DNA of 64,000 nt from Halopseudomonas nanhaiensis (GTDB taxonomy: Bacteria > Pseudomonadota > Gammaproteobacteria > Pseudomonadales > Pseudomonadaceae): positions 124,001 to 188,000 of the forward strand of contig NZ_CP073751.1 in the NCBI RefSeq assembly GCF_020025155.1. Direction: 5' to 3'. Numbering within the stretch: the stretch's first letter is position 1; every line of letters begins with the position of its first letter. The notes below the pieces were generated by a model that searched no databases, was not told where the DNA came from, and saw nothing but the letters and a program-made list of their open reading frames with translations. The translations under genes and the position numbers were made by a program. This document shows positions 39,094-47,776 of the stretch, in pieces.

Positions 39094-39561
39094 ATGCACA
39101 TGATGCACGACCTTTATCTCAGCCTCCGCCGGCTGCAGCGCGCCAGCGAAATCCACGCCAAACGACTCGGCCGCCACAGCGGGCTGACGCCGATCCAGTT
39201 GCTGATACTGCACAGCATCAGAGCCATGGGCGAAGGAACACTTGGCGATCTCGCCAAGCAGGTCAGCGTTTCGCAGGCGACTCTGAGCACTATCATTGAC
39301 CGCCTCGAGAACCGAGAGTTGCTCCAGCGTATTCGCAGCAAGAGCGATAAGCGCAAGGTGCACCTGGCATTGTCCGACAAGGGGGTCGCTGCGATTCAGG
39401 CAGAACCTGCCCTGCTGCCGACCGAATTCCTCGATCGTTTCGGCAAGCTCGCCGATTGGGAGCAGTTGATGCTGCTGGCCAGCCTGCAGCGGGTGGCTGG
39501 ACTGCTTGAGGCCGATCAGCACGGCACGCCGGAGCTGTTCGACAGCGAAACTGCCGCCTGA
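39094..39561 (+). CDS. MarR-family transcriptional regulator, NAGGN-linked
   Basis: A 155-residue winged-helix protein. The helix-turn-helix is LGDLAKQVSVSQATLSTIIDRLE and the wing is SKSDKRKVHLALSDKG. I use the ATG at 39094, with GGAG 7 bases upstream; a longer frame to 38986 is open but lacks a ribosome-binding site. The MarR gene next to asnO-ngg is conserved in P. aeruginosa (PA3458). It likely controls its own promoter and the NAGGN operon. Its ligand or signal is unknown. Confidence 0.88.
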   Translation: MHMMHDLYLSLRRLQRASEIHAKRLGRHSGLTPIQLLILHSIRAMGEGTLGDLAKQVSVSQATLSTIIDRLENRELLQRIRSKSDKRKVHLALSDKGVAAIQAEPALLPTEFLDRFGKLADWEQLMLLASLQRVAGLLEADQHGTPELFDSETAA

Positions 39562-39642
39562 ACGGCATGTGCGCTGATTGATCAGCGGCCGGTTAGTGTC
39601 CGGTTCGCTTCCTCTTGCCTGAACGGCTCGCTCGGCATAGCA

Positions 39643-39660
39643 TGTTTGAAATTTCAAACA
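39643..39660. promoter_or_regulatory. Perfect 18-base palindrome upstream of gabD
   Basis: TGTTTGAAATTTCAAACA is fully self-complementary and lies 43-60 bases before the gabD ATG, an operator-like position. Its half-site TTTGA...TCAAA also occurs in the palindrome at 38915, but with a spacer of 4 rather than 2 bases. Confidence 0.6.
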
Positions 39661-39702
39661 CGCATGTAGCAAATGCGTTACGTATGCTTGCCGGAGATCC
39701 TC

Positions 39703-41163
39703 ATGCAACTCAACGCCCCCGCCCTGTTTCGCCAGCAGGCGTTCATCGATGGCCGCTGGTGCGAGGCCGACAACGGCGCCCGCACCGATATTCACAACCC
39801 TGCCAATGATGAGCGACTGGGCAGCGTGCCGAATATGGGTCGAGCAGAAACGCAACGGGCCATCAAGGCAGCACGGGCGGCACAGCTAGCCTGGCGCAAG
39901 CGCACCGCAAAGGAGCGGGCTGCGGTGTTGCGAAAGTGGTACGAGCTGATGATGCTCAACCAGGAGGATCTGGCACGCATCATGACTGCCGAGCAGGGCA
40001 AGCCGCTTGCCGAGGCGCGCGGCGAGGTTGCCTACGCGGCGTCGTTTCTCGAGTGGTTCGCCGAAGAAGCCAAGCGCGTCTACGGTGACGTCATTCCCGG
40101 CCATCAGCCGGACAAGCGCATCATCGTGCAGAAAGAGCCGATTGGCGTTGCTGCCGCGATCACCCCCTGGAACTTCCCCGCCGCAATGATCACCCGAAAG
40201 GTCGGGCCGGCGCTGGCCGCTGGCTGCGCCATGGTTCTCAAACCGGCCCCGCAGACACCGTTCTCGGCGCTGGCGCTGGCCGCGCTGGCGGAAGAAGCCG
40301 GATTACCGGCAGGCCTGTTCAGCGTGATCCCTGCCGACGTGTCGCAATCCCGGGACGTTGGAGCCGAGCTGTGCGCCAACCCCATCGTGCGCAAACTCTC
40401 CTTCACCGGCTCGACTGCCGTCGGCATCAAGCTGATGGAGCAATGCGCGCCGACACTCAAAAAACTCTCCCTCGAACTCGGTGGTAACGCCCCGTTCATC
40501 GTCTTTGAGGACGCGGATCTCGACGCTGCCGTAGAAGGGGCAATGATCTCCAAGTACCGCAACGCCGGGCAGACCTGCGTCTGCGCCAATCGGATCTATG
40601 TGCAGGACGGCGTTTACGATGCCTTCGCGGCGAAATTGGCCGAGGCAGTCAAGGGCCTCAAGGTCGGCGACGGAACCGAGGCAGGCGTCACCACCGGTCC
40701 GCTGATAAATGCCGATGCGGTAAAAAAGGTTCAGGCGCATCTCAAGGACGCTCAGGACAAGGGCGCGCAGCTACTGATCGGCGGCAAGCCACACGAACTG
40801 GGCGGCTTCTTTTTTGAGCCGACAGTACTGACCAACGTCGACAGCAGCATGCTCGTCGCTCGTGAGGAAACCTTCGGCCCGTTGGCGCCCCTGTTCCGCT
40901 TCAGCGACGAGGCCGACGTTATACGCCAGGCCAACGATACCGAGTTCGGCCTGGCGGCCTACTTCTACGCCCGCGATCTGGGGCGCGCGTTCCGGGTTGC
41001 CGAAGCACTTGAATACGGGATGGTGGGGGTCAACACAGGTCTGATCTCCAACGAGGTCGCACCCTTCGGCGGCATGAAGGCGTCCGGGCTCGGTCGAGAA
41101 GGCTCGAAGTACGGCATCGAGGAATATGTCGAGATCAAATATGTGTGCTTAGGCGGGATCTGA
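39703..41163 (+). CDS. gabD: NADP-dependent succinate-semialdehyde dehydrogenase
   Basis: A 486-residue aldehyde dehydrogenase of the GabD type. The active-site Glu is in LSLELGGNAPFIVF and the Cys is in NAGQTCVCANRI, the GabD signature. It oxidises succinate semialdehyde to succinate in GABA breakdown. The ATG at 39703 has GGAG 8 bases upstream; ten further in-frame residues precede it. gabT follows on the same strand after 326 bases that hold two palindromic elements, so the pair may still be co-transcribed. Confidence 0.93.
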   Translation: MQLNAPALFRQQAFIDGRWCEADNGARTDIHNPANDERLGSVPNMGRAETQRAIKAARAAQLAWRKRTAKERAAVLRKWYELMMLNQEDLARIMTAEQGKPLAEARGEVAYAASFLEWFAEEAKRVYGDVIPGHQPDKRIIVQKEPIGVAAAITPWNFPAAMITRKVGPALAAGCAMVLKPAPQTPFSALALAALAEEAGLPAGLFSVIPADVSQSRDVGAELCANPIVRKLSFTGSTAVGIKLMEQCAPTLKKLSLELGGNAPFIVFEDADLDAAVEGAMISKYRNAGQTCVCANRIYVQDGVYDAFAAKLAEAVKGLKVGDGTEAGVTTGPLINADAVKKVQAHLKDAQDKGAQLLIGGKPHELGGFFFEPTVLTNVDSSMLVAREETFGPLAPLFRFSDEADVIRQANDTEFGLAAYFYARDLGRAFRVAEALEYGMVGVNTGLISNEVAPFGGMKASGLGREGSKYGIEEYVEIKYVCLGGI

Positions 41164-41184
41164 TACTTCGATTCCGTGCAAGCA

Positions 41185-41290
41185 CAGCCGGCCGATCAGC
41201 TAAGCCGGACACGCCGCAAGCACATCCATGTGGGCTCGTAGATGCCCGTCCAGGGCATCTAACGGTCCGGATTAGCTGACCGCCCGGCTG
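41185..41290. repeat. Palindromic intergenic element, copy C
   Basis: Arms CAGCCGGCCGATCAGCTAA (41185-41203) and 41272-41290 pair at 17 of 19 positions. Inner hairpins are CACATCCATGTG (41221-41232) and a stem TAGATGCCC/GGGCATCTA (41239-41261). The core shares ACACGC, AAG, ACATCCATGT, GCTCG and ACGGTCCG with the other copies. Confidence 0.85.
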
Positions 41291-41330
41291 CGCGCTAGCT
41301 TCGTGTGTGGCCGGACTCGAAGTCAGACCG

Positions 41331-41440
41331 GCGTTTGCTAGTTGAGACCATGGCGGACCGAAGGCGCCCCGGACGGGCGCCTTCGAGCCTACAGGGACGT
41401 ACTTGTGGCGTGTTCGTCATGGTCTCGACTAGCAAGCGTC
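41331..41440. repeat. Palindromic intergenic element, copy D
   Basis: Arms TTGCTAGTTGAGACCATG (41335-41352) and 41418-41435 pair at 17 of 18 positions. The core runs in the opposite direction to copy C. The variable hairpin is GAAGGCGCC...GGCGCCTTC (41360-41384), and the conserved hairpin region reads CAAGTACGTCCCTGTAGGCTCG on the minus strand. Confidence 0.83.
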
Positions 41441-41489
41441 GCTGCACGGCGGGCGAGCATCCATTTGTTTTTTAACGAGGGCTGTACAC

Positions 41490-42761
41490 ATGAAAACCAA
41501 CGAATCCCTGATGCAACGTCGACATGCTGCAGTGGCCCGCGGTGTCGGCCAGATCCATCCGATCTTTGCTCAGCGGGCCGAGAACGCTACCGTCTGGGAC
41601 GTCGAGGGTCGCCAGTACATCGATTTTGCCGGCGGCATCGCGGTACTCAACACCGGCCATCGTCACCCAAAGGTGATGGATGCTGTTCGCCGGCAACTGG
41701 ACCAATTCACCCATACCTGCTTTCAGGTGCTGGCCTACGAGCCCTACGTCGAGTTGTGCGAGCGGCTGAACGCGTTGGTACCGGGCGACTTCGCCAAGAA
41801 GACGCTGTTGGTCACCACCGGATCGGAAGCCGTCGAGAATGCCGTGAAGATTGCCCGTGCAGCGACAGGCCGGGCGGGTGTGATCTGCTTCACCGGTGGC
41901 TACCACGGCCGCACCATGATGACCCTGTCGATGACGGGGAAGGTCAATCCCTACGCCGCGGGAATGGGGCTGATGCCGGGCGGTGTCTATCGGGCGCAGT
42001 ATCCGTGCGCGATACACGGCGTCAGCGAAGATGATGCAATTGCCAGTATCGAGCGCGTGTTCAAGAACGATGCCGAGCCGCGCGACATCGCCGCCATCGT
42101 CATCGAGCCGGTGCAGGGCGAAGGTGGTTTCTACGCATCGTCGCCTGCGTTCATGAAGCGCTTGCGCGAGCTGTGCGATTTGCACGGGATCCTGCTGGTG
42201 GCCGATGAAGTGCAGACCGGCGCAGGCCGGACCGGCACCTTCTTTGCCATGGAGCAGATGGGCGTGGCGCCCGACCTGACGACCTTCGCCAAGTCGATCG
42301 CTGGCGGCTTTCCAGTCGCCGGCGTCTGTGGGCGTGCCGAGGTGATGGATGTCATCGCCTCCGGTGGCCTGGGCGGCACCTATGCGGGTAACCCGCTGGC
42401 CTGCGCCGCGGCCTTGGCGGTTATCGACATCTTCGAGGAAGAAAATCTGCTGGCGCGTAGCCGCAAGATAGGAGAGCTGATCACTGGCCGGCTGAGCGAG
42501 ATCGCCAGCGAAGACCAGCGCATCGCCGACGTTCGCGGACTGGGTGCCATGGTCGCCTGTGAGCTGTTCACCAACGATGGTCATCCGCACGCCGAACTGA
42601 CTGCGCGCATCGTTGCGGCCGCGCGCGAAAAGGGCCTGATCCTGTTGTCGTGCGGCCAGTATGGCAATGTCATCCGGATCCTCGTGCCACTGACTGCGAC
42701 CGATGTCGAGGTGCACCAGGGCATGGATATCCTGTCGGCCTGTTTCCGCGAACAGCAGTGA
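41490..42761 (+). CDS. gabT: 4-aminobutyrate--2-oxoglutarate transaminase
   Basis: A 423-residue class III PLP aminotransferase that converts GABA and 2-oxoglutarate to succinate semialdehyde and glutamate. Typical segments are FAGGIAVLNTGHRHPKV, VTTGSEAVENAVKIAR and LLVADEVQTGAGRTG. The PLP Lys lies in TTFAKSIAGGFPVAGV. With gabD upstream it completes GABA catabolism to succinate. The downstream PLD-family gene is convergent, and its stop abuts this one. Confidence 0.95.
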   Translation: MKTNESLMQRRHAAVARGVGQIHPIFAQRAENATVWDVEGRQYIDFAGGIAVLNTGHRHPKVMDAVRRQLDQFTHTCFQVLAYEPYVELCERLNALVPGDFAKKTLLVTTGSEAVENAVKIARAATGRAGVICFTGGYHGRTMMTLSMTGKVNPYAAGMGLMPGGVYRAQYPCAIHGVSEDDAIASIERVFKNDAEPRDIAAIVIEPVQGEGGFYASSPAFMKRLRELCDLHGILLVADEVQTGAGRTGTFFAMEQMGVAPDLTTFAKSIAGGFPVAGVCGRAEVMDVIASGGLGGTYAGNPLACAAALAVIDIFEEENLLARSRKIGELITGRLSEIASEDQRIADVRGLGAMVACELFTNDGHPHAELTARIVAAAREKGLILLSCGQYGNVIRILVPLTATDVEVHQGMDILSACFREQQ

Positions 42762-44216
42762 TCAGAAGGTCGACATGCCGGTCGCTTCCATGACTCGATA
42801 CAGCCAGTAGCGTACCCGGCTGTGGTCAGCAAAGGCAGCGTAAGGCAGGCTGAACGGCCTGCTATCGTCGTTATGCCACAACGCGTCGAAGTGCTCGCGG
42901 GCTTCGGTGATCGCCTGCTCGGAGGACTGGCCTACCAGCCGCACACTGGTTTCCAGGTTCAGGTCGTCGAGATTACGCCGGGTCAGATTGGCGGAGCCGC
43001 TGAGCAATTCGGCGGTGCCGTCCTTGCGATCCAGGCGTAACCACTTGCGATGGCATTGCTCCCCCTGCGTGTTGCACCAGCGAACCGGCACGCCAGCCTG
43101 ATGCAGATCCCAGGCTGCCTGGCGATTGGGAATACCGTTCTTCTCGCGCCCGAACGCGTCGCGGTTGGGGTCGAGCAACACCCGCAGCGCTACGCCTCGC
43201 TGCTGCGCGTCGATCAGCGCATCGATGACGGCTCTGTGCGACAGATAAAATACTTCCAGATCCAAACGGTCGCCGGCTTCGCTCGATTCAATCATTTTCA
43301 GCAGCGCGTCACGGATCGCGCCTTCGGTCAGTACCTGCACCGCCGGCAGCACGCTGCTGGACATCTCTGCCGGCTCAGGCCAGTCCGCTTCCACTCCGGC
43401 CATGGCCAGCACCTCCTGTTCCGATACCAGCAGATCGAGCGCGGCGCCGCCATTGAAGCGCAGCGCCGCGTTCCAGTGATGGCTGCTGGCGTTATGCGGG
43501 TTGGCCGACGTGACCAGCCCGGTCCAGTCCTCACCGTGATCGACCACCAGCGTCTTGCGATGGTTGGCGCGGAAGTTGAGCAGGCGCAGCCAGCCGCGCA
43601 GGGTCACCTTGCCGTCGGCGACCGGATTCGGAAGCCACCCGCCGCTTTCGCTTTCGCTATTGCCCAGCCAGCTACAGCACAGATGCCATAGCCCGGACCA
43701 CACCGGATTGGACGCGCGAAGCTGAGCCACCGGTGTCTCCACCACCGTGATGCCTGCACTGCGCAGTGCCTCGATGACCGGCGCCTGCATGCTGCCGTAA
43801 AACGTATTGAACGGATCGGTGATTACGACGATCTCAATATCAGTGTGCTGGCGACGGGCCGCCACTAGCGCGTCGGTCAACTGCTCGCTCAGCGGTCGGT
43901 GATCGGCGGTGGAGGCAAAGTCGTTGAACAGGAACATGTCGACGACGATCAGGCGACGAGCCTGTCGGATCAGGGCCAGGGCTTCATCGAAGATCGCCTG
44001 CTGGGTGACGCGTTGATCGCCTACATGATGGGTCTGGTCGATGAGCAGGCGGATGTCGCTGGCAGGCCTTAACGGCGCAGTGACAGAGAGGCCTTCCGGC
44101 AGCGGTTTGAATGCCTGATACACCGCCATGCCCAGCCAGCAAAACAGCAACAACAAGAACAGGCTCTGGAGCCAGCGGCGGGGCGAAGAGTGACGAGGTT
44201 CATCCATGCGAATCAT
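42762..44216 (-). CDS. Phospholipase D-superfamily membrane protein (cardiolipin-synthase-like)
   Basis: A 484-residue protein with one N-terminal membrane anchor (LQSLFLLLLFCWLGMAVYQAF) and two PLD half-sites. The first is NHRKTLVVDHGEDW...NPHNASSHHWN and the second is QCHRKWLRLDRKDG...SGSANLTRRN. Both retain the HxK part of the HKD motif. Cardiolipin synthases, phospholipases and nucleases share this fold, so the substrate is open. The start is uncertain: ATG codons lie at 44216 and 44207 and neither has a clear ribosome-binding site. Confidence 0.85.
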   Translation of the reverse strand: MIRMDEPRHSSPRRWLQSLFLLLLFCWLGMAVYQAFKPLPEGLSVTAPLRPASDIRLLIDQTHHVGDQRVTQQAIFDEALALIRQARRLIVVDMFLFNDFASTADHRPLSEQLTDALVAARRQHTDIEIVVITDPFNTFYGSMQAPVIEALRSAGITVVETPVAQLRASNPVWSGLWHLCCSWLGNSESESGGWLPNPVADGKVTLRGWLRLLNFRANHRKTLVVDHGEDWTGLVTSANPHNASSHHWNAALRFNGGAALDLLVSEQEVLAMAGVEADWPEPAEMSSSVLPAVQVLTEGAIRDALLKMIESSEAGDRLDLEVFYLSHRAVIDALIDAQQRGVALRVLLDPNRDAFGREKNGIPNRQAAWDLHQAGVPVRWCNTQGEQCHRKWLRLDRKDGTAELLSGSANLTRRNLDDLNLETSVRLVGQSSEQAITEAREHFDALWHNDDSRPFSLPYAAFADHSRVRYWLYRVMEATGMSTF

Positions 44217-44287
44217 CCGGGGTGTGCGTCAGCCTGACACGAAGAAGCTGCATGCTACCTTGAGCGATAGCTGATGAGGAGAGTGCG

Positions 44288-46870
44288 ATGCAAAGGGCAT
44301 TGCGGATAGGGCTGGTGATAGTGCTGTTCCTGGTACTGGCCTGTCTGTTCGTCTATCACTGGGCGCAGCGGGCTCTGATCGACGCCGGGGTGGAGCAGCT
44401 CGACTGGCAGGGATTGAGCTATTCCAGTGGTGAATTCCATCTTGAACGGGTCAGCGGCGTGTACAACGGGGCCGACGGCCGTCTCGAATTCAGCTTTGAA
44501 GAGGTTCGCCTGGCGCCGACCTGGAAGGGTGGACCCCGGGTGCTCCTGCTTGATGTGCGTGATCTGGATCTCGACTGGGATGCCCGCCCCGAGCGCACCG
44601 CCAGCGACAAGCCGCCGGGTAACCAGCCGGTAGACGATTTTTTGCATGAGCCGCAGGACTGGTTCGATGCTTCGCGCTCGCTGCCCGACGTTATCCGCGT
44701 TCATGCCCTGCAGCTTGATCTTCCCTGCCAGGCGACGCGCTGCCGGTTGGTGGGCGGGCTCGAGGTCCGCAATCACCTCGCCGATCAGCAACTCGAGGCG
44801 CGCGCCCAGTTGAGCTCCGGCTCAGACCGGCTGGAGCTCGAGGCCGGGGTCTCCCGCAATGGCGAGGCGCTGGCCTTGTCCACCAACCTGCGTCTCAACG
44901 ATCAGCCGGGTGCGGCGCTGCTCGCTCATTGGTCGCACGGCGCCGGCGGTGCTGAGCTGTCCGGCGAGCTGACCGTACCGTCTCTTCCCGCCAGCGAGGT
45001 CCTCGTCGGATTGGTCCGGCCCTGGGCGGACGTGGGCGCCCTGCCCGTCGAGTTGCCCTCGGGCCTGAGTCTGCAAGCCCGGTGGGCCCTGCAGCCGCCG
45101 GGTGCGCCTCGATCCTGGCAGGACTGGCTGGCGGGCGAGGTTCGACTGGATGCGCAGGCTGATCTGACACGCCCCTGGCAGGTGGCGGATGTGGGGGACG
45201 TCAGTGGCTCGATGAGCCTGAGCCTGGCAGGTGACCGAGGCCGTTGGCTGTTGAATCAGGGCAGCGCCGATGTTCGACTCGAGCAGCCTGCGATTGCCGT
45301 GTTGAACAGCTTGCCAGAGCAGGCTCGGCCGCAGGTCCTGCACATGAACATCCGTCCGAGCCCCGCATTGGCGCTGGGCTGGCAGGAGGAACTGGTGTTG
45401 GCGCTCGAAGCCCGGGCCGAGGGCGGCTTGAAGGGCACGGTCGCCGGACTCGTGCACCTGACCCCCGGTCAGGCCTGGCAGGCCCGTCTCGACGACGGGC
45501 GAATCGACCTGCAGGTGGCGCGGCTCGACCAGCAGGGGATGCGCCTGCAGAACGTGCGCGCGCAGCTTCCACTGCAGGCGCGAATGGACGCCGAGGCTGT
45601 ACATCTCCTGTTGGGTCAGGGCGCTTTTCTCAGCGCCGGGCTGGCCTCGCACGCCGAGCTGGGCCTGGCGCTGTCGGATGTCCGCCTTGGTCTCCCTGGC
45701 ATGACAGTCGAGGCGCCACTCAATGATCCGGCAGCGACCAGTATCGCAGGCCAGACCCTGATTGCAGCCAGCCAGGTGCAGCACGCTGCACTCCGGCCGC
45801 AGGGCTGGACGCTGCAGGGCGCACTGCGCCAGGGTAACGATGGCCTCAGCTGGAGCGGTACAGTCGCCACCGTCGGCGGGCTGGGGCTGGACGTGGCCCT
45901 GGTGTGGCCGCTTGATCAGCCATGGCGTGCCGAGGTGCAATTGCAGGAAGTGTTTTTCCGCGCGGACAATCCGATCGCCGCTACGCTGGCAGACTGGCCG
46001 GAGCTGCTGACGTTGGCGAGCGGGCGACTGCGCGGGCGGTTCGATGTCAGTGGAGTGACCTCGCTTGAGCGGCTCGACGGGACGGTTGATGCCAGCGGCA
46101 TTGCCGGAATCTATGACCGGGCGACGTTCGAGGGGCTCACCCTGCCGCTGGACATCGCCATCGCCCGCGACGTGCTCAGCGTGCAGACCGACGGCCTGAG
46201 ACTGACGACCCTGAACCCCGGAGTCGAGCTGGGTCCCCTGTCGGCCCGATTCGGCTATGACGCGCCGCTGAACGCCCCGATCGAGGGGCGTTTTACGGTC
46301 CACCAGGCGCAGATGGGGCTGCTCGGTGGCGAGCTTGTGGTGCAACCGGCGACCCTCGATCTGGCTGCCGAACGCCAGCATCTGGTGATTGACTTGCGCG
46401 GACTGCAGCTGGCGAGTCTGTTCGAGGCTTACCCTGCCGACGGGCTGAGCGGGCGAGGTACGCTGGACGGACAGCTGCCAGTGAGCCTGGTCGACGGCCA
46501 GGTGACGGTTGACTCGGGCTCGGTTCGCGCCCGTGAGCCGGGCGGCGTGCTGCAGTATCGGTCCGAGCGGCTCAGCGAGCTGGGGCGAAGCAACCTGGGC
46601 ATGCGCGAGCTGGCAGTGGCACTGGATGACTTCCGCTACAGCGTGCTATCGAGTGAGCTTGACTACGGCGAGGACGGTATGCTCATACTCGGTCTGCGTC
46701 TGGAGGGCAATAATCCGGATCTGCAGAACGGCCGGCCGGTACACCTCAATATCAATCTCGAGGAAAACATCCCGGCGCTGCTCGCCAGCCTGCAGCTCAG
46801 CGGTCAGGTCAGCGACATCATTCAGAAGCGGGTTCAGGAGCGGCTGTTGCGGCAGCGGCTCGTCCAGTAG
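44288..46870 (+). CDS. ydbH: YdbH-family AsmA-like intermembrane bridge protein
   Basis: An 860-residue protein with one N-terminal membrane anchor (ALRIGLVIVLFLVLACLFVYHW) followed by a long beta-rich periplasmic part, as in E. coli YdbH (about 879 residues). The C-terminal NPDLQNGRPVHLNINLEENIPALLASLQLS is the conserved end that contacts YnbE. YdbH belongs to the AsmA-like proteins thought to carry phospholipids from inner to outer membrane, in parallel with TamB and YhdP. ynbE and ydbL follow within 15 and 10 bases, so the three form one operon. Confidence 0.92.
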   Translation: MQRALRIGLVIVLFLVLACLFVYHWAQRALIDAGVEQLDWQGLSYSSGEFHLERVSGVYNGADGRLEFSFEEVRLAPTWKGGPRVLLLDVRDLDLDWDARPERTASDKPPGNQPVDDFLHEPQDWFDASRSLPDVIRVHALQLDLPCQATRCRLVGGLEVRNHLADQQLEARAQLSSGSDRLELEAGVSRNGEALALSTNLRLNDQPGAALLAHWSHGAGGAELSGELTVPSLPASEVLVGLVRPWADVGALPVELPSGLSLQARWALQPPGAPRSWQDWLAGEVRLDAQADLTRPWQVADVGDVSGSMSLSLAGDRGRWLLNQGSADVRLEQPAIAVLNSLPEQARPQVLHMNIRPSPALALGWQEELVLALEARAEGGLKGTVAGLVHLTPGQAWQARLDDGRIDLQVARLDQQGMRLQNVRAQLPLQARMDAEAVHLLLGQGAFLSAGLASHAELGLALSDVRLGLPGMTVEAPLNDPAATSIAGQTLIAASQVQHAALRPQGWTLQGALRQGNDGLSWSGTVATVGGLGLDVALVWPLDQPWRAEVQLQEVFFRADNPIAATLADWPELLTLASGRLRGRFDVSGVTSLERLDGTVDASGIAGIYDRATFEGLTLPLDIAIARDVLSVQTDGLRLTTLNPGVELGPLSARFGYDAPLNAPIEGRFTVHQAQMGLLGGELVVQPATLDLAAERQHLVIDLRGLQLASLFEAYPADGLSGRGTLDGQLPVSLVDGQVTVDSGSVRAREPGGVLQYRSERLSELGRSNLGMRELAVALDDFRYSVLSSELDYGEDGMLILGLRLEGNNPDLQNGRPVHLNINLEENIPALLASLQLSGQVSDIIQKRVQERLLRQRLVQ

Positions 46871-46884
46871 AAGGAGAGTGGCGC

Positions 46885-47073
46885 ATGCGATGGCGCGTCT
46901 TGTCGGTCGCGGTTCTGGTGTGGGGAATAACGGCCTGCACCCCGACGGTAAGGGTTGCGGCTCCCAGCGAGCCGATCAACATCAACCTGAATGTGAAGAT
47001 TCAGCACGAAATCTATATCAAGGTCGATCGTCAGCTGGACGAGATTTTCAACGAATCCAGCGGCCTGTTCTGA
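46885..47073 (+). CDS. ynbE: YnbE-family outer-membrane lipoprotein
   Basis: A 62-residue lipoprotein with a signal peptide ending in the lipobox ITAC. The mature part holds the conserved PININLNVKIQHEIYIKVDRQLDEIF. In E. coli YnbE multimerises and stacks on the C-terminus of YdbH to complete the bridge to the outer membrane. AAGGAG precedes the ATG by 8 bases. Confidence 0.92.
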   Translation: MRWRVLSVAVLVWGITACTPTVRVAAPSEPININLNVKIQHEIYIKVDRQLDEIFNESSGLF

Positions 47074-47083
47074 GGGAAAACGC

Positions 47084-47428
47084 ATGCGTATGACGTTTCG
47101 TATCGGCGGGCTTGTGCTCGCCCTCCTGCTCAGTGTTTCTGCCTGGGCCATGACCCTCAACGAGGCGATGTCCGCGTTGCCCGCAGCCAAGGCGGCCGGT
47201 CAGCTGGGTGAACAGCCGGATGGTTATCTTGGGGTGGTGGCTGCCGGCGGCAGCGCCGCGCAGATTGCCGAGCAGATCAACCGCGCACGGCGCGCCGAGT
47301 ATCAGCGCCTGGCCAGGGAAAACGGCATACAGCAGTCCGATGTCGAATCGATTGCCGGCAAGAAGGCCATCGAGCGTACCGCCAAGGGGCAGTACATCAT
47401 GCTCAACGGCGTGTGGATGAAGAAGTAG
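47084..47428 (+). CDS. ydbL: YdbL-family (DUF1318) periplasmic protein
   Basis: A 114-residue protein with a signal peptide (RIGGLVLALLLSVSAWA) and the DUF1318 body GQLGEQPDGYLGVV...INRARRAEYQRLARENG...KGQYIMLNGVWMKK. YdbL is encoded with YdbH and YnbE and modulates the bridge in E. coli, apparently as a chaperone-like negative factor. An alternative in-frame ATG lies 6 bases downstream. Confidence 0.92.
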   Translation: MRMTFRIGGLVLALLLSVSAWAMTLNEAMSALPAAKAAGQLGEQPDGYLGVVAAGGSAAQIAEQINRARRAEYQRLARENGIQQSDVESIAGKKAIERTAKGQYIMLNGVWMKK

Positions 47429-47452
47429 CCTTCACCTCCAATCCAGTGTGAA

Positions 47453-47686
47453 TCAGGGCTTGTCAGAGTCGGGCGAAGGCTTGCCGGGGGACGCGGGCGG
47501 CTCGTCCTCGACAATGCCGTGCCGGGCCTTGTAGGCCTCCCATTCTTCCCAGTCATGCGGTGTGCCGGCCTTCGGCCGGCCCGGATGCATGGCACGCTCC
47601 AGTGACTTGCCCTTCAGGCTGCTGTCCTTGAAGTCGTCGTCGTCCCCATCCAGTCCGTACTTCTTGAGAAATTCGTCGGCGCGCAT
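47453..47686 (-). CDS. Small acidic hypothetical protein
   Basis: A 77-residue protein starting MRADEFLKKYGLDGDDDDFK, with a Pro-rich tail (EPPASPGKPSPDSDKP). The composition is hydrophilic and charged, with no signal peptide. I do not recognise the family. It lies between ydbL and lifO and may be an independent unit. Confidence 0.65.
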   Translation of the reverse strand: MRADEFLKKYGLDGDDDDFKDSSLKGKSLERAMHPGRPKAGTPHDWEEWEAYKARHGIVEDEPPASPGKPSPDSDKP

Positions 47687-47776
47687 GCTGTATCCCTCGA
47701 GTGGGAAAACCCCAGTATGGGCGCCGACCCGGTCGGTTGCACCGCCGATGGTCGGCAGAGCTGTTACAGCATTTGT

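Larger units (their letters stand above)
41164..41489. other. gabD-gabT intergenic region with two palindromic elements
   Basis: This 326-base gap is largely filled by palindromic elements C (41185-41290) and D (41331-41440), which lie in opposite orientation 40 bases apart. No ORF with coding character was seen. The gabT ribosome-binding region follows element D (AACGAGGG near 41477). Confidence 0.75.

Noticed and set aside
44822-46381. 519-codon minus-strand frame across ydbH
   Set aside because: Low-complexity Gln/Arg/His-rich translation without recognisable domains, opposite a real gene.
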